DNA of 46,378 nt from a virus, in IMG/VR virus record IMGVR_UViG_3300044807_000119, positions 1 to 46,378 of that record; one strand, 5' to 3'. The notes below the pieces were generated by a model, which saw only the letters and a list, made by a program, of their open reading frames with translations, searched no databases and was not told the DNA's origin. Both the position numbers and the translations under genes were made by a program. Shown one piece after another: positions 23,800 through 31,294 of this stretch (position 1 is the first letter of the stretch; each line of letters opens with the position of its first letter).

Positions 23800-24010
23800 T
23801 TTCCGCGATTCCCTTGGCCATGAGACCGATTAGCTTCGCGGCGAACATCCTTTCCCCGTTGTCGGCTTGCAACGCACCAGCGTCGGCCGTGCCGAGCACC
23901 AGCATCATCCTGCGCTGCAGAAAAACGTAGAGATCGGCGCCATCAGGGGTGCGGGCGATGCGGTCGAGCGCTGCAAGGCACTCTGCGGTGGTGGGGTGGA
24001 TTTCGGTCAT
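23630..24010 (-). CDS. Hypothetical protein between portal and scaffold
   Basis: 126 aa, ATG overlapping the portal stop (ATGA). The first 70 residues look folded and helical (AECLAALDRIARTPDGADLY, then FLQRRMMLVLG and GERMFAAKLIGLMAKGIAE). The last 55, which overlap the scaffold gene, are Ser/Gly/Pro/Arg-rich and are probably a read-on with no stop until 23630. Small proteins in this place occur in BPP-1-like phages; this one is not identified. Confidence 0.6.
   Translation of the reverse strand: MTEIHPTTAECLAALDRIARTPDGADLYVFLQRRMMLVLGTADAGALQADNGERMFAAKLIGLMAKGIAESGGRTSSSTSGSNTGSGDQPIVVPAAEPRRVGPARQPGGRRIGPETRVPGYDRDDG
23869..23878 (-). promoter_or_regulatory. Late-region motif GGTGCGTTGC, copy 4 (scaffold/capsid)
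   Basis: Exact minus-strand match inside the 126-aa gene, 69 nt upstream of the scaffold ATG. The downstream bases AAGCCGAC resemble copies 2 and 7. Its location within coding sequence argues for selection on the DNA motif rather than chance intergenic sequence. Confidence 0.65.
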
Positions 24011-25614
24011 GCGCCTGGTCCTGGTGCTGCATTGCCTGCATCGGAGACGTGCCGCGCACCGGCGAGCTGCTCCATCTGGTCGACCGCCTTCTGGACTTGA
24101 TCAAGCGGGCGCAGCTTGATCAGGGAGACTTCGGTTTCTTCAAGCCAAGCCTCCATCGTTGCGCGGCCATCGACATTGATCTTGAATTCCTCGGGGAACA
24201 TGCCGCCCAAGGTTCCCGCAGTGCGGGTCGCCTCGGCGACGGCCTGCAATTTGGCGGCGGCCTGCGCAGGGTTGCGCGGCAGCATCGCCACCGCGCGACC
24301 GTCGATAGTGAGCGGCACAATCGTCTTTGAGGCTTCCAGCAGATACTTGAACCGCAGGAATATCTGCGAAAGATCGCGCCAGAACGACAGGCCGGGCGTG
24401 CCGATGCGGCGCTGCATCCGCGCGCGCTCGTCAAGCCATTGCGTGGCGGTCGGCGGTGTGTCGCCGCTCTGCTCGGGCAGGTCGACGTAGAACAGCTTTT
24501 GCAGCTTCTTCAGTTTCTTCTCATAGGCGTAGTTTTCCGGATTGGCGGGCGGCGCCTCGTAGATGTTCTTGATCGCCTTCTCATCGCCCGGCCGGATCGG
24601 ATACGCCATGCCGGATTCGAAGCCCTGCTCGACCGCGGCAAATCCATCGTTCGGATAGGTGACCGGTGGCCGCAGCGATAGCTCGGCGTTCTCTTGCAGC
24701 ATCAGTTCGGCTTCATCGATCTGGCGCAGCGAGGGCAAGCCCTGGATCAGCGGGCCGAGAGCGAACGGCGAATCCGGGGACGGATTGAAGCGGCCGATCC
24801 ACAGCGGGCAGCAGCCCTCGCCCTTGATCTCGACGTGGTGGACAAGATTGTTGCCGTTCTTGCCGACCATGACGACGTGCTCCCAAACCTCGTCGTCATT
24901 GCGGTCCCATTTACGCCAGAAACCCCATACGACTTGCGTGCGATCCTTGGCCTTTTCGGTTAGCTCCTTTTTGAGTTCTGGATTGATCTTGTTCCAGATT
25001 TCCTCGCCGACCAGCTCGCGGACATGGACGTTCCGCGTCGAGCGCACGGCGAAACGGTCATCGATGTCGCCATAGGGTCCGAGGTTGATTTCCAGTTCGC
25101 GCAAGGGGATTGCGGAAACGACGATGGGGCGGGAGGGATGCGGGCGGGCGATCCATAGCCCCACGGTGCCGATGCCAAGGTCCGGATAGAAGCCCTTCGC
25201 AACTTCCGGGTAGAGGTTCGAAGCGCGCATGGCGTTGAAAATTGCCAAATCGTTTTTCTTGGCCTGTTCCTTGACCTGATCCCAAACGCCATCCGGCAAA
25301 TCCATGCCGCGGCCGCTGACACACCACGGCTTGTCCGGCGACATGAAGGCCTGCACCACTTCGGTGGTGAAGTCGCCGCAAAGAATGAACGCTTCATCGG
25401 TGTTCAGTTCGGCGGCGTCCTGCATGCGCGTGACCGTCGTCGACGAAGCCGAGTCCATAAGGCGGCTTCGGTGTGGCGAGGCAAAGAAATAGCACTCGCG
25501 GAAGTCCATCTCCCACGGGCCCTTTATCGCCTTCGCGGCGGCGCGGCGGTCGCGCGCCTCGATCTCCAGCGTGGCGTCGGGAGATGGTGGTGCTTTCGGT
25601 GGGGCCTTTGCCAT
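24007..25614 (-). CDS. Portal (head-to-tail connector) protein, T7 gp8-like
   Basis: 535 aa, the dodecameric ring through which DNA enters and leaves the head. Typical connector features: an N-terminal helical part with WEMDFRECYFFASPHRSRLM, then DEAFILCGDFTTEVVQAFMS, a beta wing (GFYPDLGIGTVGLWIARPHP), the segment PLIQGLPSLRQIDEAELMLQ, and the ARMQRRIGTPGLSFWRDLSQ stem region. It lies between large terminase and scaffold genes as in other short-tailed phages. The C terminus is Ala/Gly/Pro-rich. Confidence 0.85.
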   Translation of the reverse strand: MAKAPPKAPPSPDATLEIEARDRRAAAKAIKGPWEMDFRECYFFASPHRSRLMDSASSTTVTRMQDAAELNTDEAFILCGDFTTEVVQAFMSPDKPWCVSGRGMDLPDGVWDQVKEQAKKNDLAIFNAMRASNLYPEVAKGFYPDLGIGTVGLWIARPHPSRPIVVSAIPLRELEINLGPYGDIDDRFAVRSTRNVHVRELVGEEIWNKINPELKKELTEKAKDRTQVVWGFWRKWDRNDDEVWEHVVMVGKNGNNLVHHVEIKGEGCCPLWIGRFNPSPDSPFALGPLIQGLPSLRQIDEAELMLQENAELSLRPPVTYPNDGFAAVEQGFESGMAYPIRPGDEKAIKNIYEAPPANPENYAYEKKLKKLQKLFYVDLPEQSGDTPPTATQWLDERARMQRRIGTPGLSFWRDLSQIFLRFKYLLEASKTIVPLTIDGRAVAMLPRNPAQAAAKLQAVAEATRTAGTLGGMFPEEFKINVDGRATMEAWLEETEVSLIKLRPLDQVQKAVDQMEQLAGARHVSDAGNAAPGPGA

Positions 25615-25616
25615 GG

Positions 25617-25820
25617 TTAGGCCGCGATCGGCGGGGTGGTGGGCAGCGCGGTCATGCCGGAATTGGCCAGCGCCAGCTTGGTGCCGTAGCGGGTCATCAG
25701 GTTGGCGGTGTCAAGCTGCGCCTGGGATTGCAGACTTGCGATCAGCGACTTCTGCGCCTGCGCCTGTTCGGCCATCAGGTTCGGGTCGGTCGCTAGTTCT
25801 GGCTTTGCCGGCTGGCCCAT
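25617..25820 (-). CDS. Small Gln/Ala-rich protein upstream of portal
   Basis: 67 aa, ending two bases before the portal ATG. The sequence is helical and Gln/Ala/Leu-rich (MAEQAQAQKSLIASLQSQAQ, then LMTRYGTKLALANSGM) with no charge cluster. It starts inside the preceding 174-aa gene in another frame; late motif copy 5 lies 60 nt upstream. It could be a head-closure or assembly cofactor. Not identified. Confidence 0.6.
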   Translation of the reverse strand: MGQPAKPELATDPNLMAEQAQAQKSLIASLQSQAQLDTANLMTRYGTKLALANSGMTALPTTPPIAA

Positions 25821-26235
25821 CGTCGCTTACAATTCCGCCCACCTTGGGTGACGAGAGGTGGCGGAACAAGGCGTCGGGGCGCAACGCACCCGAGCGGACG
25901 CCGATCAGGTGCGCGACCGCCGTGGTGCAGAACATGCCGAGCCGCATCAGCGGCAGGCCGTCGTGCCGCGTCTCGACCGTGACGACGCAATTTCCGGTGA
26001 CGATCGCAGCAACGGTGGCCTGCGCGGCCACGCCGTCGACCATGACGCTGAGCCGGGTGCGGCGGAAACCGACGTCGTAAAACCACCACTGCCCGAGCTC
26101 GGGAATCCACGCCAGCGCCGAGACGTGCTTGAAGTGCCCCATGGCGATCAGGTCGAAGAAACGGTTCTCGGCCTTGCGGTGGAACACGACGGTCCAGCGC
26201 CGGGCCTCGATGCCGTGGGCGGGGACTTCATGCAT
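25711..26235 (-). CDS. Hypothetical protein in the packaging/head region
   Basis: 174 aa. The first 120 residues look like a folded, aromatic-rich domain: RWTVVFHRKAENRFFDLIAM, then HFKHVSALAWIPELGQWWFY, then LMRLGMFCTTAVAHLIGV. Similar small proteins accompany large terminase and portal genes in alphaproteobacterial podoviruses, with unknown function. The last 50 residues are Gly/Asp/Arg-rich and overlap the next gene, so the true end may be functionally unimportant. The start overlaps the stop of the 82-aa gene. Confidence 0.6.
   Translation of the reverse strand: MHEVPAHGIEARRWTVVFHRKAENRFFDLIAMGHFKHVSALAWIPELGQWWFYDVGFRRTRLSVMVDGVAAQATVAAIVTGNCVVTVETRHDGLPLMRLGMFCTTAVAHLIGVRSGALRPDALFRHLSSPKVGGIVSDDGPAGKARTSDRPEPDGRTGAGAEVADRKSAIPGAA
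25881..25890 (-). promoter_or_regulatory. Late-region motif GGTGCGTTGC, copy 5 (portal block)
   Basis: Exact minus-strand match inside the 174-aa gene, 60 nt upstream of the 67-aa gene that precedes portal. The downstream bases GCCCCGAC match copy 6 (GCCCCGGT) closely. Confidence 0.65.
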
Positions 26236-26483
26236 CAGGCTTTGGCTGTAATCGAAAAGCTGTCGGCGAAAACGCCGCCCTCGGCAGACCGAAACGTTTT
26301 TCCTTTCAGGAATTCACGCTTCATCGTGACCAACAAATCGCGGGCACCGGCCGGAACGTCCGAGCCCTCGATGTCGAGCACCACGTTTCCTGAATTGTCA
26401 AATCCAATGCTCACGAGCCGCAGATCGAGGCCCGGAAGCATCGCCTCCAGAACCGTTTCGGGCAAGCACAGTAATCTAGCCAT
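26235..26483 (-). CDS. Hypothetical protein after large terminase
   Basis: 82 aa. Short N-terminal helix (ARLLCLPETVLEAMLPG), then a beta-rich region (LVSIGFDNSGNVVLDIEGSD) and a basic segment (LLVTMKREFLKGKTFRSAEG). Sixteen bases after the large terminase stop, with a GGAGAA ribosome-binding site. No family recognised. Confidence 0.6.
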   Translation of the reverse strand: MARLLCLPETVLEAMLPGLDLRLVSIGFDNSGNVVLDIEGSDVPAGARDLLVTMKREFLKGKTFRSAEGGVFADSFSITAKA

Positions 26484-26498
26484 CGATCTTCTCCTTGG

Positions 26499-28073
26499 TT
26501 ATGCCGTCACCCGGCGCATCGTCTTGCGGCGGTTCCATGCTTGCACGGGCTTGAGGTCGGCGTGGCGGCCCATCGTCACCGCCTTACCCTCGCCGCCGCC
26601 GAGCAGCATGTTTTCACCGGCTTCGCAGACATGGCTGTATTGGTTCTTTTCCGGCTCGTCGGCGTAGCGCTCGCCCGACACGCGCAGGCGCCGCATGAAG
26701 TAACCGCCCTCCATGCCGGTGATGAAAGTCACGCAGCACGGGTCGACCAGAAGCGCGCTCGGCCGCTGGCCGCCGGATGATCGGCGCATCAGCACGGCGT
26801 TCACCGCCTCATGCCGGATCGAATACATGTTTTGCGGGTTCGGCGCCGGCAGCACATTCATGCTGTTCTCGGCGAACACCTCGAATGGCGTCTTGTCGGT
26901 GGCCTCGCCGCGGTGCTGGCCCGCCGGATCGCCCCAGAAGATGAAACTGAAACCCGGAAATTCCCGCACCAAATACGCCTTGAGCAGCGGCGCGAACTCC
27001 ACCGCCGACATGTCGCGGCCGATGAATTCGCGGTGCACGAACCAGTCGGCCCGCAGGTTCTGACCGATCAGCGCCGCGGGCTGCCGGCCGAAGTCGAGGC
27101 CGATTGTGATCGCCACGCCGGCGATCACTTCCAGCGGACGCTCCGAAACGTGGACATCCCTGCGAAACTGCGGATAGACCGGCTGGCCGTCGGTGACCAC
27201 AGCCGATCGGTTCATAATGTTGGCGTCGATCCATGATTTGGTCTTGCCGGCGATCTTCTCCTCATAGAACAGCGGCGGCAGGTATTTCAGGTTTTCGGCA
27301 GCCGGGTTCGGCTTGTAGCCGATCAGCCGCTTCGCCACCTTGCCGTCGCCGGTGTTGTATTCCTCGAAGTCCTCGAGCAGGCCGGGCGGCTGCATGAAGA
27401 AGCCCCAGTTGGCCGGCTTCTTCAGCGCGTTGCGTTTCTCCTCGGTCATCCAGTCCGGCGGCGGCACGTCGCCGCGCATGATCGGCAGCCAGTGATCCGC
27501 CGGCGGCGCGTTGGTGTCCGCGATCAGCCCGCCCCAGGCGCAGCCGCCATCCTTGACGGCCGGAAAGCGCGGCGGCGACACGCGCCCGACCGCCTCGCTG
27601 AAGACCTCGTATTGCGCGAACTGCACCTCGTTGAACCAGATCAGCGAGGTCTCGAGCGACATGAAGAACGATTTGGCGTCGCGGATATCCTCCATCGCCA
27701 CGAAGGTGACATCGAGTTCGAGCGGCCCGACCCGGACTTCATGCCTATAGGGCCGGGTCTCGTAGAAGATCCCGAACTCGCCCGGCTGCGTCCCCGGTCG
27801 AAACCAGTCCTTCCAGGTCGGGATCGTGGTCTCCTCCAGCTTCGCGTAGGTCTCGCGGAAGATGTGCACCCGGAACCGCTGCCGGCCGTCCCGCTGCGGC
27901 GCCTGCGCCAGCGCCCGCTGGAAGATGTGCATGCAGCACGCCGACGAGGTCCCCGACCCCTGCGGCCCCTGAATGATCTTCACCCGGCTGGTCTGGTCCC
28001 GCATGAACGCCCGCAGCACCGCGCCGTCGGGGCGGAAGATCGGGAAGCCGGTTTGCGGGTCGTATTCGATCAC
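26499..28073 (-). CDS. Terminase large subunit
   Basis: 524 aa, the packaging motor and nuclease. Walker A is GPQGSGTSS at about residues 36-44. SLIWFNEVQF, in the Walker B/coupling region, is near 145. The nuclease domain shows GLDFGRQPAALIGQ (first acidic residue, about 312) and FIFWGDPAGQHR (second acidic residue, about 366). Gene order (small terminase, HNH, large terminase, portal) is typical. The ATG overlaps the HNH gene stop. The C-terminal tail is basic. Confidence 0.92.
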   Translation of the reverse strand: MIEYDPQTGFPIFRPDGAVLRAFMRDQTSRVKIIQGPQGSGTSSACCMHIFQRALAQAPQRDGRQRFRVHIFRETYAKLEETTIPTWKDWFRPGTQPGEFGIFYETRPYRHEVRVGPLELDVTFVAMEDIRDAKSFFMSLETSLIWFNEVQFAQYEVFSEAVGRVSPPRFPAVKDGGCAWGGLIADTNAPPADHWLPIMRGDVPPPDWMTEEKRNALKKPANWGFFMQPPGLLEDFEEYNTGDGKVAKRLIGYKPNPAAENLKYLPPLFYEEKIAGKTKSWIDANIMNRSAVVTDGQPVYPQFRRDVHVSERPLEVIAGVAITIGLDFGRQPAALIGQNLRADWFVHREFIGRDMSAVEFAPLLKAYLVREFPGFSFIFWGDPAGQHRGEATDKTPFEVFAENSMNVLPAPNPQNMYSIRHEAVNAVLMRRSSGGQRPSALLVDPCCVTFITGMEGGYFMRRLRVSGERYADEPEKNQYSHVCEAGENMLLGGGEGKAVTMGRHADLKPVQAWNRRKTMRRVTA

Positions 28074-28705
28074 AGGAGTCTGCCGGTCGATTGGGCAAAA
28101 TCAATCGGGTCGGCGGCACCCTTCGAAAGATTGCATCCTGCGCAGGTCAACTGCAGATTGGAGCGCCTGTCGGGCCCATTACGCTTGAGCGGCATCACAT
28201 GGTCAACGTGCTGATCTCCGCCGAGTTTTTCGCGGCAATACGCGCACCGGCCCCGCTGCAGCTTCGTCAACTCCCGGACCAGCGTTATCCGCTTCGCCGT
28301 TTTCCGGGCTCTTTTGCTCGCGCGGACCTTCTCTCGGTTTTTTTCCTTCCATGCCTTTTGCAGGACAGCGGACTTTCCCGGGTTGGCTTCGCGCCACTTC
28401 CTCGATTGCTCAAGCGCGCGGTCCCGGTTTGCTCGATACCGCGCGCGGGCCGCTTCCCGTTTTGCCTCTGCCCTCGCGGCGCTTGCGGCGGCGCGGATTT
28501 CAGCGGTAGCGAGAAGCCTTGCCTCGCGGGCGGCGAGCCGTTTGGCCTTTAACTTCTCTCGCGCTCGACGATCCTTGGCGAGCGCCTTTTCGGGATTGGC
28601 TAACCGCCACGCCCTGACTGAGGCGCGGTGCTGCTCGCGGTGCGCCGCACGCCACCGCGCGCTCTGGCTACATGCCCTTTTCAGATCGGCGGTTTCTTTG
28701 TCCAT
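28070..28705 (-). CDS. HNH endonuclease beside the terminase
   Basis: 211 aa. The first 140 residues are an extended Arg/Ala/Lys/Glu-rich helix with repeated W-R-x-AN motifs (SVRAWRLANPEKALAKDRRA, then SRKWREANPGKSAVLQK). The C-terminal 70 residues hold the HNH domain: GRCAYCREKL, VDHVMPLKRNG, NLQLTCAGCNLSKGA. HNH proteins next to terminase genes are known to assist DNA packaging or cutting in several phages. Late motif copy 6 lies 31 nt upstream. Confidence 0.88.
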   Translation of the reverse strand: MDKETADLKRACSQSARWRAAHREQHRASVRAWRLANPEKALAKDRRAREKLKAKRLAAREARLLATAEIRAAASAARAEAKREAARARYRANRDRALEQSRKWREANPGKSAVLQKAWKEKNREKVRASKRARKTAKRITLVRELTKLQRGRCAYCREKLGGDQHVDHVMPLKRNGPDRRSNLQLTCAGCNLSKGAADPIDFAQSTGRLL

Positions 28706-28736
28706 CCCAACGATAAGCGCCGAGATCGACCGGGGC

Positions 28737-28746
28737 GCAACGCACT
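28737..28746 (-). promoter_or_regulatory. Late-region motif AGTGCGTTGC, copy 6 (HNH/terminase block)
   Basis: Nine of ten bases match the GGTGCGTTGC consensus. It lies 31 nt upstream of the HNH gene ATG, the same spacing as copies 2 and 3 (31 and 30 nt). An AT-rich tract (28767-28793) sits just upstream. Confidence 0.65.
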
Positions 28747-28997
28747 CACCAGTGCGCAGCTTTTGAGGTAGAAAAATATGGGAGAAAAAATGGTAGACGG
28801 CGAGGTGCTAATCCCAGCGCTGGATTTCGGTCGGACGTTTTGCCCCCGGCCTCGCCGTGAGCGGGTCCTGCGATTGCGAGGCCGCCCCCACCTGATCGAT
28901 GCGCGCTCTTGGGGCAGGAACGCTGTGTTCCCTGCCGTAGGGAACGCCGTGCATTGATATCGTTGGACAATCTGCGCTCCATCCCGATATTCCCACG
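28747..28997. other. Gap between small terminase and HNH gene, coding status unclear
   Basis: About 250 bases without a convincing gene. A minus-strand frame from the GTG at 28996 to 28808 (62 codons) begins two bases after the small-terminase stop and could be a short protein. A second frame (28982-28746) and a third without a start are equally open, and none shows a recognisable motif or ribosome-binding site. An AT-rich stretch lies at 28767-28793. Confidence 0.4.
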
Positions 28998-29462
28998 TTA
29001 GTTCGTCACGTCGATGACTGACGCGGATCGCGCGTCATCCGTCAGGTCGATGACGTATCCCGCCTTTATGTCAATGTTCACAGATACTTGCGCGTCGGCC
29101 TTGGGTTTGATCCCCGCCAGGCCGAGCACGAAGGCTGAGGCGTCGTTCCTCACATGCTCGCTCGCAGAATCCAGCAGTTCCATCTTCACCGCGGCCGCTC
29201 TTCCGGCGCCGATCGCGAGCACACGACACGCCTTCTGCCTCAGATACTCGGCAATGTGAGGTTTCGACAATTCGCGGGATAGGTGCTCCCGGCTGAGGTT
29301 TGCCTTTGTTGCCGCGTCCGTGACCGTCTTGACGTCACCGTGGACGAGAGCATCACAGGCCGCTCGAATTCGGCGCGATATCCGCCGGGGTTTGTCGAGT
29401 TGAAGCGCTTCCGGTGCTGGCAGGGTGTCGGCCATCACAACTGCTGTACCTGTGGATGGCAT
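28998..29462 (-). CDS. Terminase small subunit-like DNA-binding protein
   Basis: 154 aa from the ATG at 29462; an ATG at 29435 would give 145 aa. The middle carries a helix-turn-helix of the small-terminase type (DAATKANLSREHLSRELSKP, then HIAEYLRQKACRVLA), which recognises the packaging start. It is followed by an Ala-rich helical oligomerisation part and a beta-like tail (VSVNIDIKAGYVIDL). First gene of the late leftward series; late motif copy 7 lies 116 nt upstream. Confidence 0.75.
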   Translation of the reverse strand: MPSTGTAVVMADTLPAPEALQLDKPRRISRRIRAACDALVHGDVKTVTDAATKANLSREHLSRELSKPHIAEYLRQKACRVLAIGAGRAAAVKMELLDSASEHVRNDASAFVLGLAGIKPKADAQVSVNIDIKAGYVIDLTDDARSASVIDVTN

Positions 29463-29578
29463 GTCGTCGGCCCTTGGCCTTCCTCATGGTCCTCGGTCGC
29501 AAGCTCCCTGCGGAAGGAATTGGGCGAGCGCGCGTGGTGGTGGACGGGCGATGGGATGGGGCGGATTGGGCTTGGCTT

Positions 29579-29588
29579 GCAACGCACC
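29579..29588 (-). promoter_or_regulatory. Late-region motif GGTGCGTTGC, copy 7 (start of late region)
   Basis: Exact minus-strand match, 116 nt upstream of the small-terminase ATG and about 100 bases from the divergent sigma70-like promoter at 29671. It is followed by AAGCCAAG, as in copies 2 and 4. Confidence 0.7.
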
Positions 29589-29670
29589 ACTTGGAAATGC
29601 CCGTTTTCATTGGGTTTCTGAGGGTGCTTGGCCGGTCTTCGCCGACTTGACACGCGAGGGTGCCATTTTA

Positions 29671-29720
29671 TTTTAGTAAAACGTGTTGACATCCTCGCGG
29701 GGTCGTGTATTTTACTTTGG
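29671..29720 (+). promoter_or_regulatory. Sigma70-type promoter with TTTTA/TAAAA operator-like repeats
   Basis: TTGACA at 29686-29691, a 16-base spacer and TATTTT at 29708-29713 form a near-consensus promoter driving the plus-strand genes at 29769-30704. The small palindrome TTTTAGTAAAA (29671-29681) lies just upstream, and the half-site TTTTAC recurs across the -10 region, suggesting a regulated promoter. The region is AT-rich in an otherwise GC-rich genome. Confidence 0.65.
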
Positions 29721-29768
29721 TCAAATGATCGTTGCCGCGATCAGGACATCAACAGCGAGGATTACCCA

Positions 29769-30260
29769 ATGTGTCACAAGCTCACGCTTTGCCAGGACAT
29801 CGCAGCGAAGCTGCACGATGTGCTCACGGACGACTGGTTCTTCTCTTATACCGACGAGATCGTGGTCGGTGCCGTGCACGCGCTATCGCCGGGCCAGTTG
29901 AAATCTACGACGACAGTTGCTCACGCCATCATGAAGGCTCACGCGTTCACGCAATGGGACAAGCCCAACACCAACGGCTATCGCCAGCTTTTCACCGACA
30001 TTTGCGACGCAATCGACTGGATATTGAACGACTATGCGAAGTTCCTTGGTCGACAGATGGAGCTTGAGCCGGTGCTCACAGCGCGATCTAAGGCGCGGCC
30101 GCGCAAGGTGCTGCCCCTGACACGACAGCAGACAAAGGCTTTTGAGAACTACATCGCGACCATCGCCCGCAACAAGGCGCTTGCTGGGCGCCAATTCCCG
30201 CCAAACGTCGTCGACCTCGTGCAATATCGGGCGATCAACTGCAAAGAGGTGCGGCAATGA
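29769..30260 (+). CDS. Hypothetical protein of the divergent regulatory unit
   Basis: 163 aa, about 50 nt downstream of a good promoter. Helical, with LCQDIAAKLHDVLTDDWFFS near the start, a central IMKAHAFTQWDKPNTNGYRQ and a basic stretch (TARSKARPRKVLPL) before a helical C terminus. No family recognised. Its place, diverging from the late genes and with its own promoter, would suit a regulator or a gene active in the lysogen. Confidence 0.6.
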   Translation: MCHKLTLCQDIAAKLHDVLTDDWFFSYTDEIVVGAVHALSPGQLKSTTTVAHAIMKAHAFTQWDKPNTNGYRQLFTDICDAIDWILNDYAKFLGRQMELEPVLTARSKARPRKVLPLTRQQTKAFENYIATIARNKALAGRQFPPNVVDLVQYRAINCKEVRQ

Positions 30261-30409
30261 CATCGATCAAACGAGCGTGGTGGCGCGGCAAGAAGGTGGC
30301 CGCGGCAGGCCACTCAATCAAATGGTATGCTGCAAGCCTGGAGAAATACACCGACGCGGAGCGCGATGCTTTTTTCGCGGGATATGCCGGCTTACCTTGC
30401 CCGGAATAA
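30257..30409 (+). CDS. Hypothetical basic protein, 50 aa
   Basis: ATG overlaps the previous stop (ATGA). Reads MTSIKRAWWRGKKVAAAGHS, then WYAASLEKYTDAERDAFFAG: a short basic Trp-containing start followed by an acidic helix. It ends eight bases before a strong hairpin. No family recognised. Confidence 0.5.
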   Translation: MTSIKRAWWRGKKVAAAGHSIKWYAASLEKYTDAERDAFFAGYAGLPCPE

Positions 30410-30416
30410 AGAAAGC

Positions 30417-30444
30417 GAGCCCGGGGATTGCCGCCCCCGGGCTC
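30417..30444. terminator. Strong GC hairpin after the 50-aa gene
   Basis: Perfect 10-bp arms GAGCCCGGGG (30417-30426) and CCCCGGGCTC (30435-30444) with an 8-base loop. There is no U-run, so it may be a pause or processing site rather than a full intrinsic terminator. It separates the two preceding genes from the 71-aa helix-turn-helix gene. Confidence 0.55.
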
Positions 30445-30488
30445 ATGCCATCACGTCAACCGCCAATCCAGCGAGGACAATCCGGGAC

Positions 30489-30704
30489 ATGACAGCAACT
30501 CAGGATACCACGAAAGACCCGGCCGCCAAAGCAGCCGCGATATCGATTCTAAGCCAAGGCCTCGCCACCAAATCAGAGGCCGCGCGATTGGCCGGCGTCT
30601 CAAAGCAGCTGATGCAGCATTGGGCCCAGGATATCCCGGTGGAACGCGCCCGCAACACCGTTTTGACGAAACTATGGCGCAAGGAACTGGCCCGAAACCG
30701 CTGA
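30489..30704 (+). CDS. Small helix-turn-helix DNA-binding protein
   Basis: 71 aa. The centre (AISILSQGLATKSEAARLAG, then VSKQLMQHWAQDI) is a clear helix-turn-helix of the homeodomain-like or MerR-like class; the C terminus is basic (LTKLWRKELARNR). Downstream of a hairpin on the plus strand and facing the late region, it is a candidate regulator of late or divergent transcription. Target unknown. Confidence 0.65.
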   Translation: MTATQDTTKDPAAKAAAISILSQGLATKSEAARLAGVSKQLMQHWAQDIPVERARNTVLTKLWRKELARNR

Positions 30705-30746
30705 TTTATCGCCATGAGTAGATCGGTGCGGCGGTGTCGTTTTGGC

Positions 30747-30953
30747 TTATGGTGTCACCGGACCTGTGTCACCCAGCATCGCGACAAGCTGATCCCTCAG
30801 AAACGGCGCCTGCCATTCGTCGGGCAGAATGTCGACAAGCTCGGCGTCGACATAGAAGTCACGGCCCCAAGTATGCTTGTGGTACGCCTCGACCTCGCCG
30901 CGGCCGTCCACACGGTAGGTGCCGCGAACCCAGCCTTCGACCTCGCCCCTCAT
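30747..30953 (-). CDS. Hypothetical protein, 68 aa
   Basis: Start ATG at 30953 overlaps the upstream stop (ATGA). Beta-rich start (GEVEGWVRGTYRVDGRGEVE), then HTWGRDFYVDAELVDILPDE. Last gene of the leftward early operon; it converges with the helix-turn-helix gene. No family recognised. Confidence 0.6.
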   Translation of the reverse strand: MRGEVEGWVRGTYRVDGRGEVEAYHKHTWGRDFYVDAELVDILPDEWQAPFLRDQLVAMLGDTGPVTP

Positions 30954-31294
30954 TTCAGCGCCTCGTTTCCCCCATGCCACAGCGCACCCTTCCCCATCGT
31001 CACGCCGCTTCGCAGGGCGGCATACACCGCTCGCACCGGCGTTTTGTACGGCTTTCCGTTACAGTCCCGGCCCTCCGCATGCAGCGCCTTTCGCCGCGAT
31101 CGCATCCGCGCCAGCACCTTTTTGCGCTCGTCCTCACGGTAGGCGGGATTGACGGCACGCTTGATCCGCATCGCCTTCCGCATCCGCTCGGCATGACGGC
31201 GGCGCTTGGCGCATGCAGCGCAGACTTTCGGACCGCCGAGAGGAAGGCAGCGCTCCATGACCGCGGGGAAATGCTCGCAGTTAAACAGCCGCAT
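30950..31294 (-). CDS. Hypothetical basic protein with Cys pair
   Basis: 114 aa from the ATG at 31294 (GGGAGG ribosome-binding site). It has CEHF and VCAACAKRRRHAERMRKAMR near the start and a long Arg/Lys-rich helix (DERKKVLARMRSRRKAL), as expected of a nucleic-acid-binding protein. The end (VTMGKGALWHGGNEALK) is less charged. It overlaps both neighbours by a few bases. Not identified. Confidence 0.6.
   Translation of the reverse strand: MRLFNCEHFPAVMERCLPLGGPKVCAACAKRRRHAERMRKAMRIKRAVNPAYREDERKKVLARMRSRRKALHAEGRDCNGKPYKTPVRAVYAALRSGVTMGKGALWHGGNEALK

Noticed and set aside
28746-28982. 78-codon minus-strand frame between small terminase and HNH gene
   Set aside because: No ribosome-binding site, no motif and third-position composition near 50 percent GC; reported only as an unclear gap.
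4512-29588. Late motif as a sigma54 promoter
   Set aside because: The pattern lacks the TGGCAC-N5-TTGC spacing of -24/-12 elements, and no sigma54 activator gene is visible.
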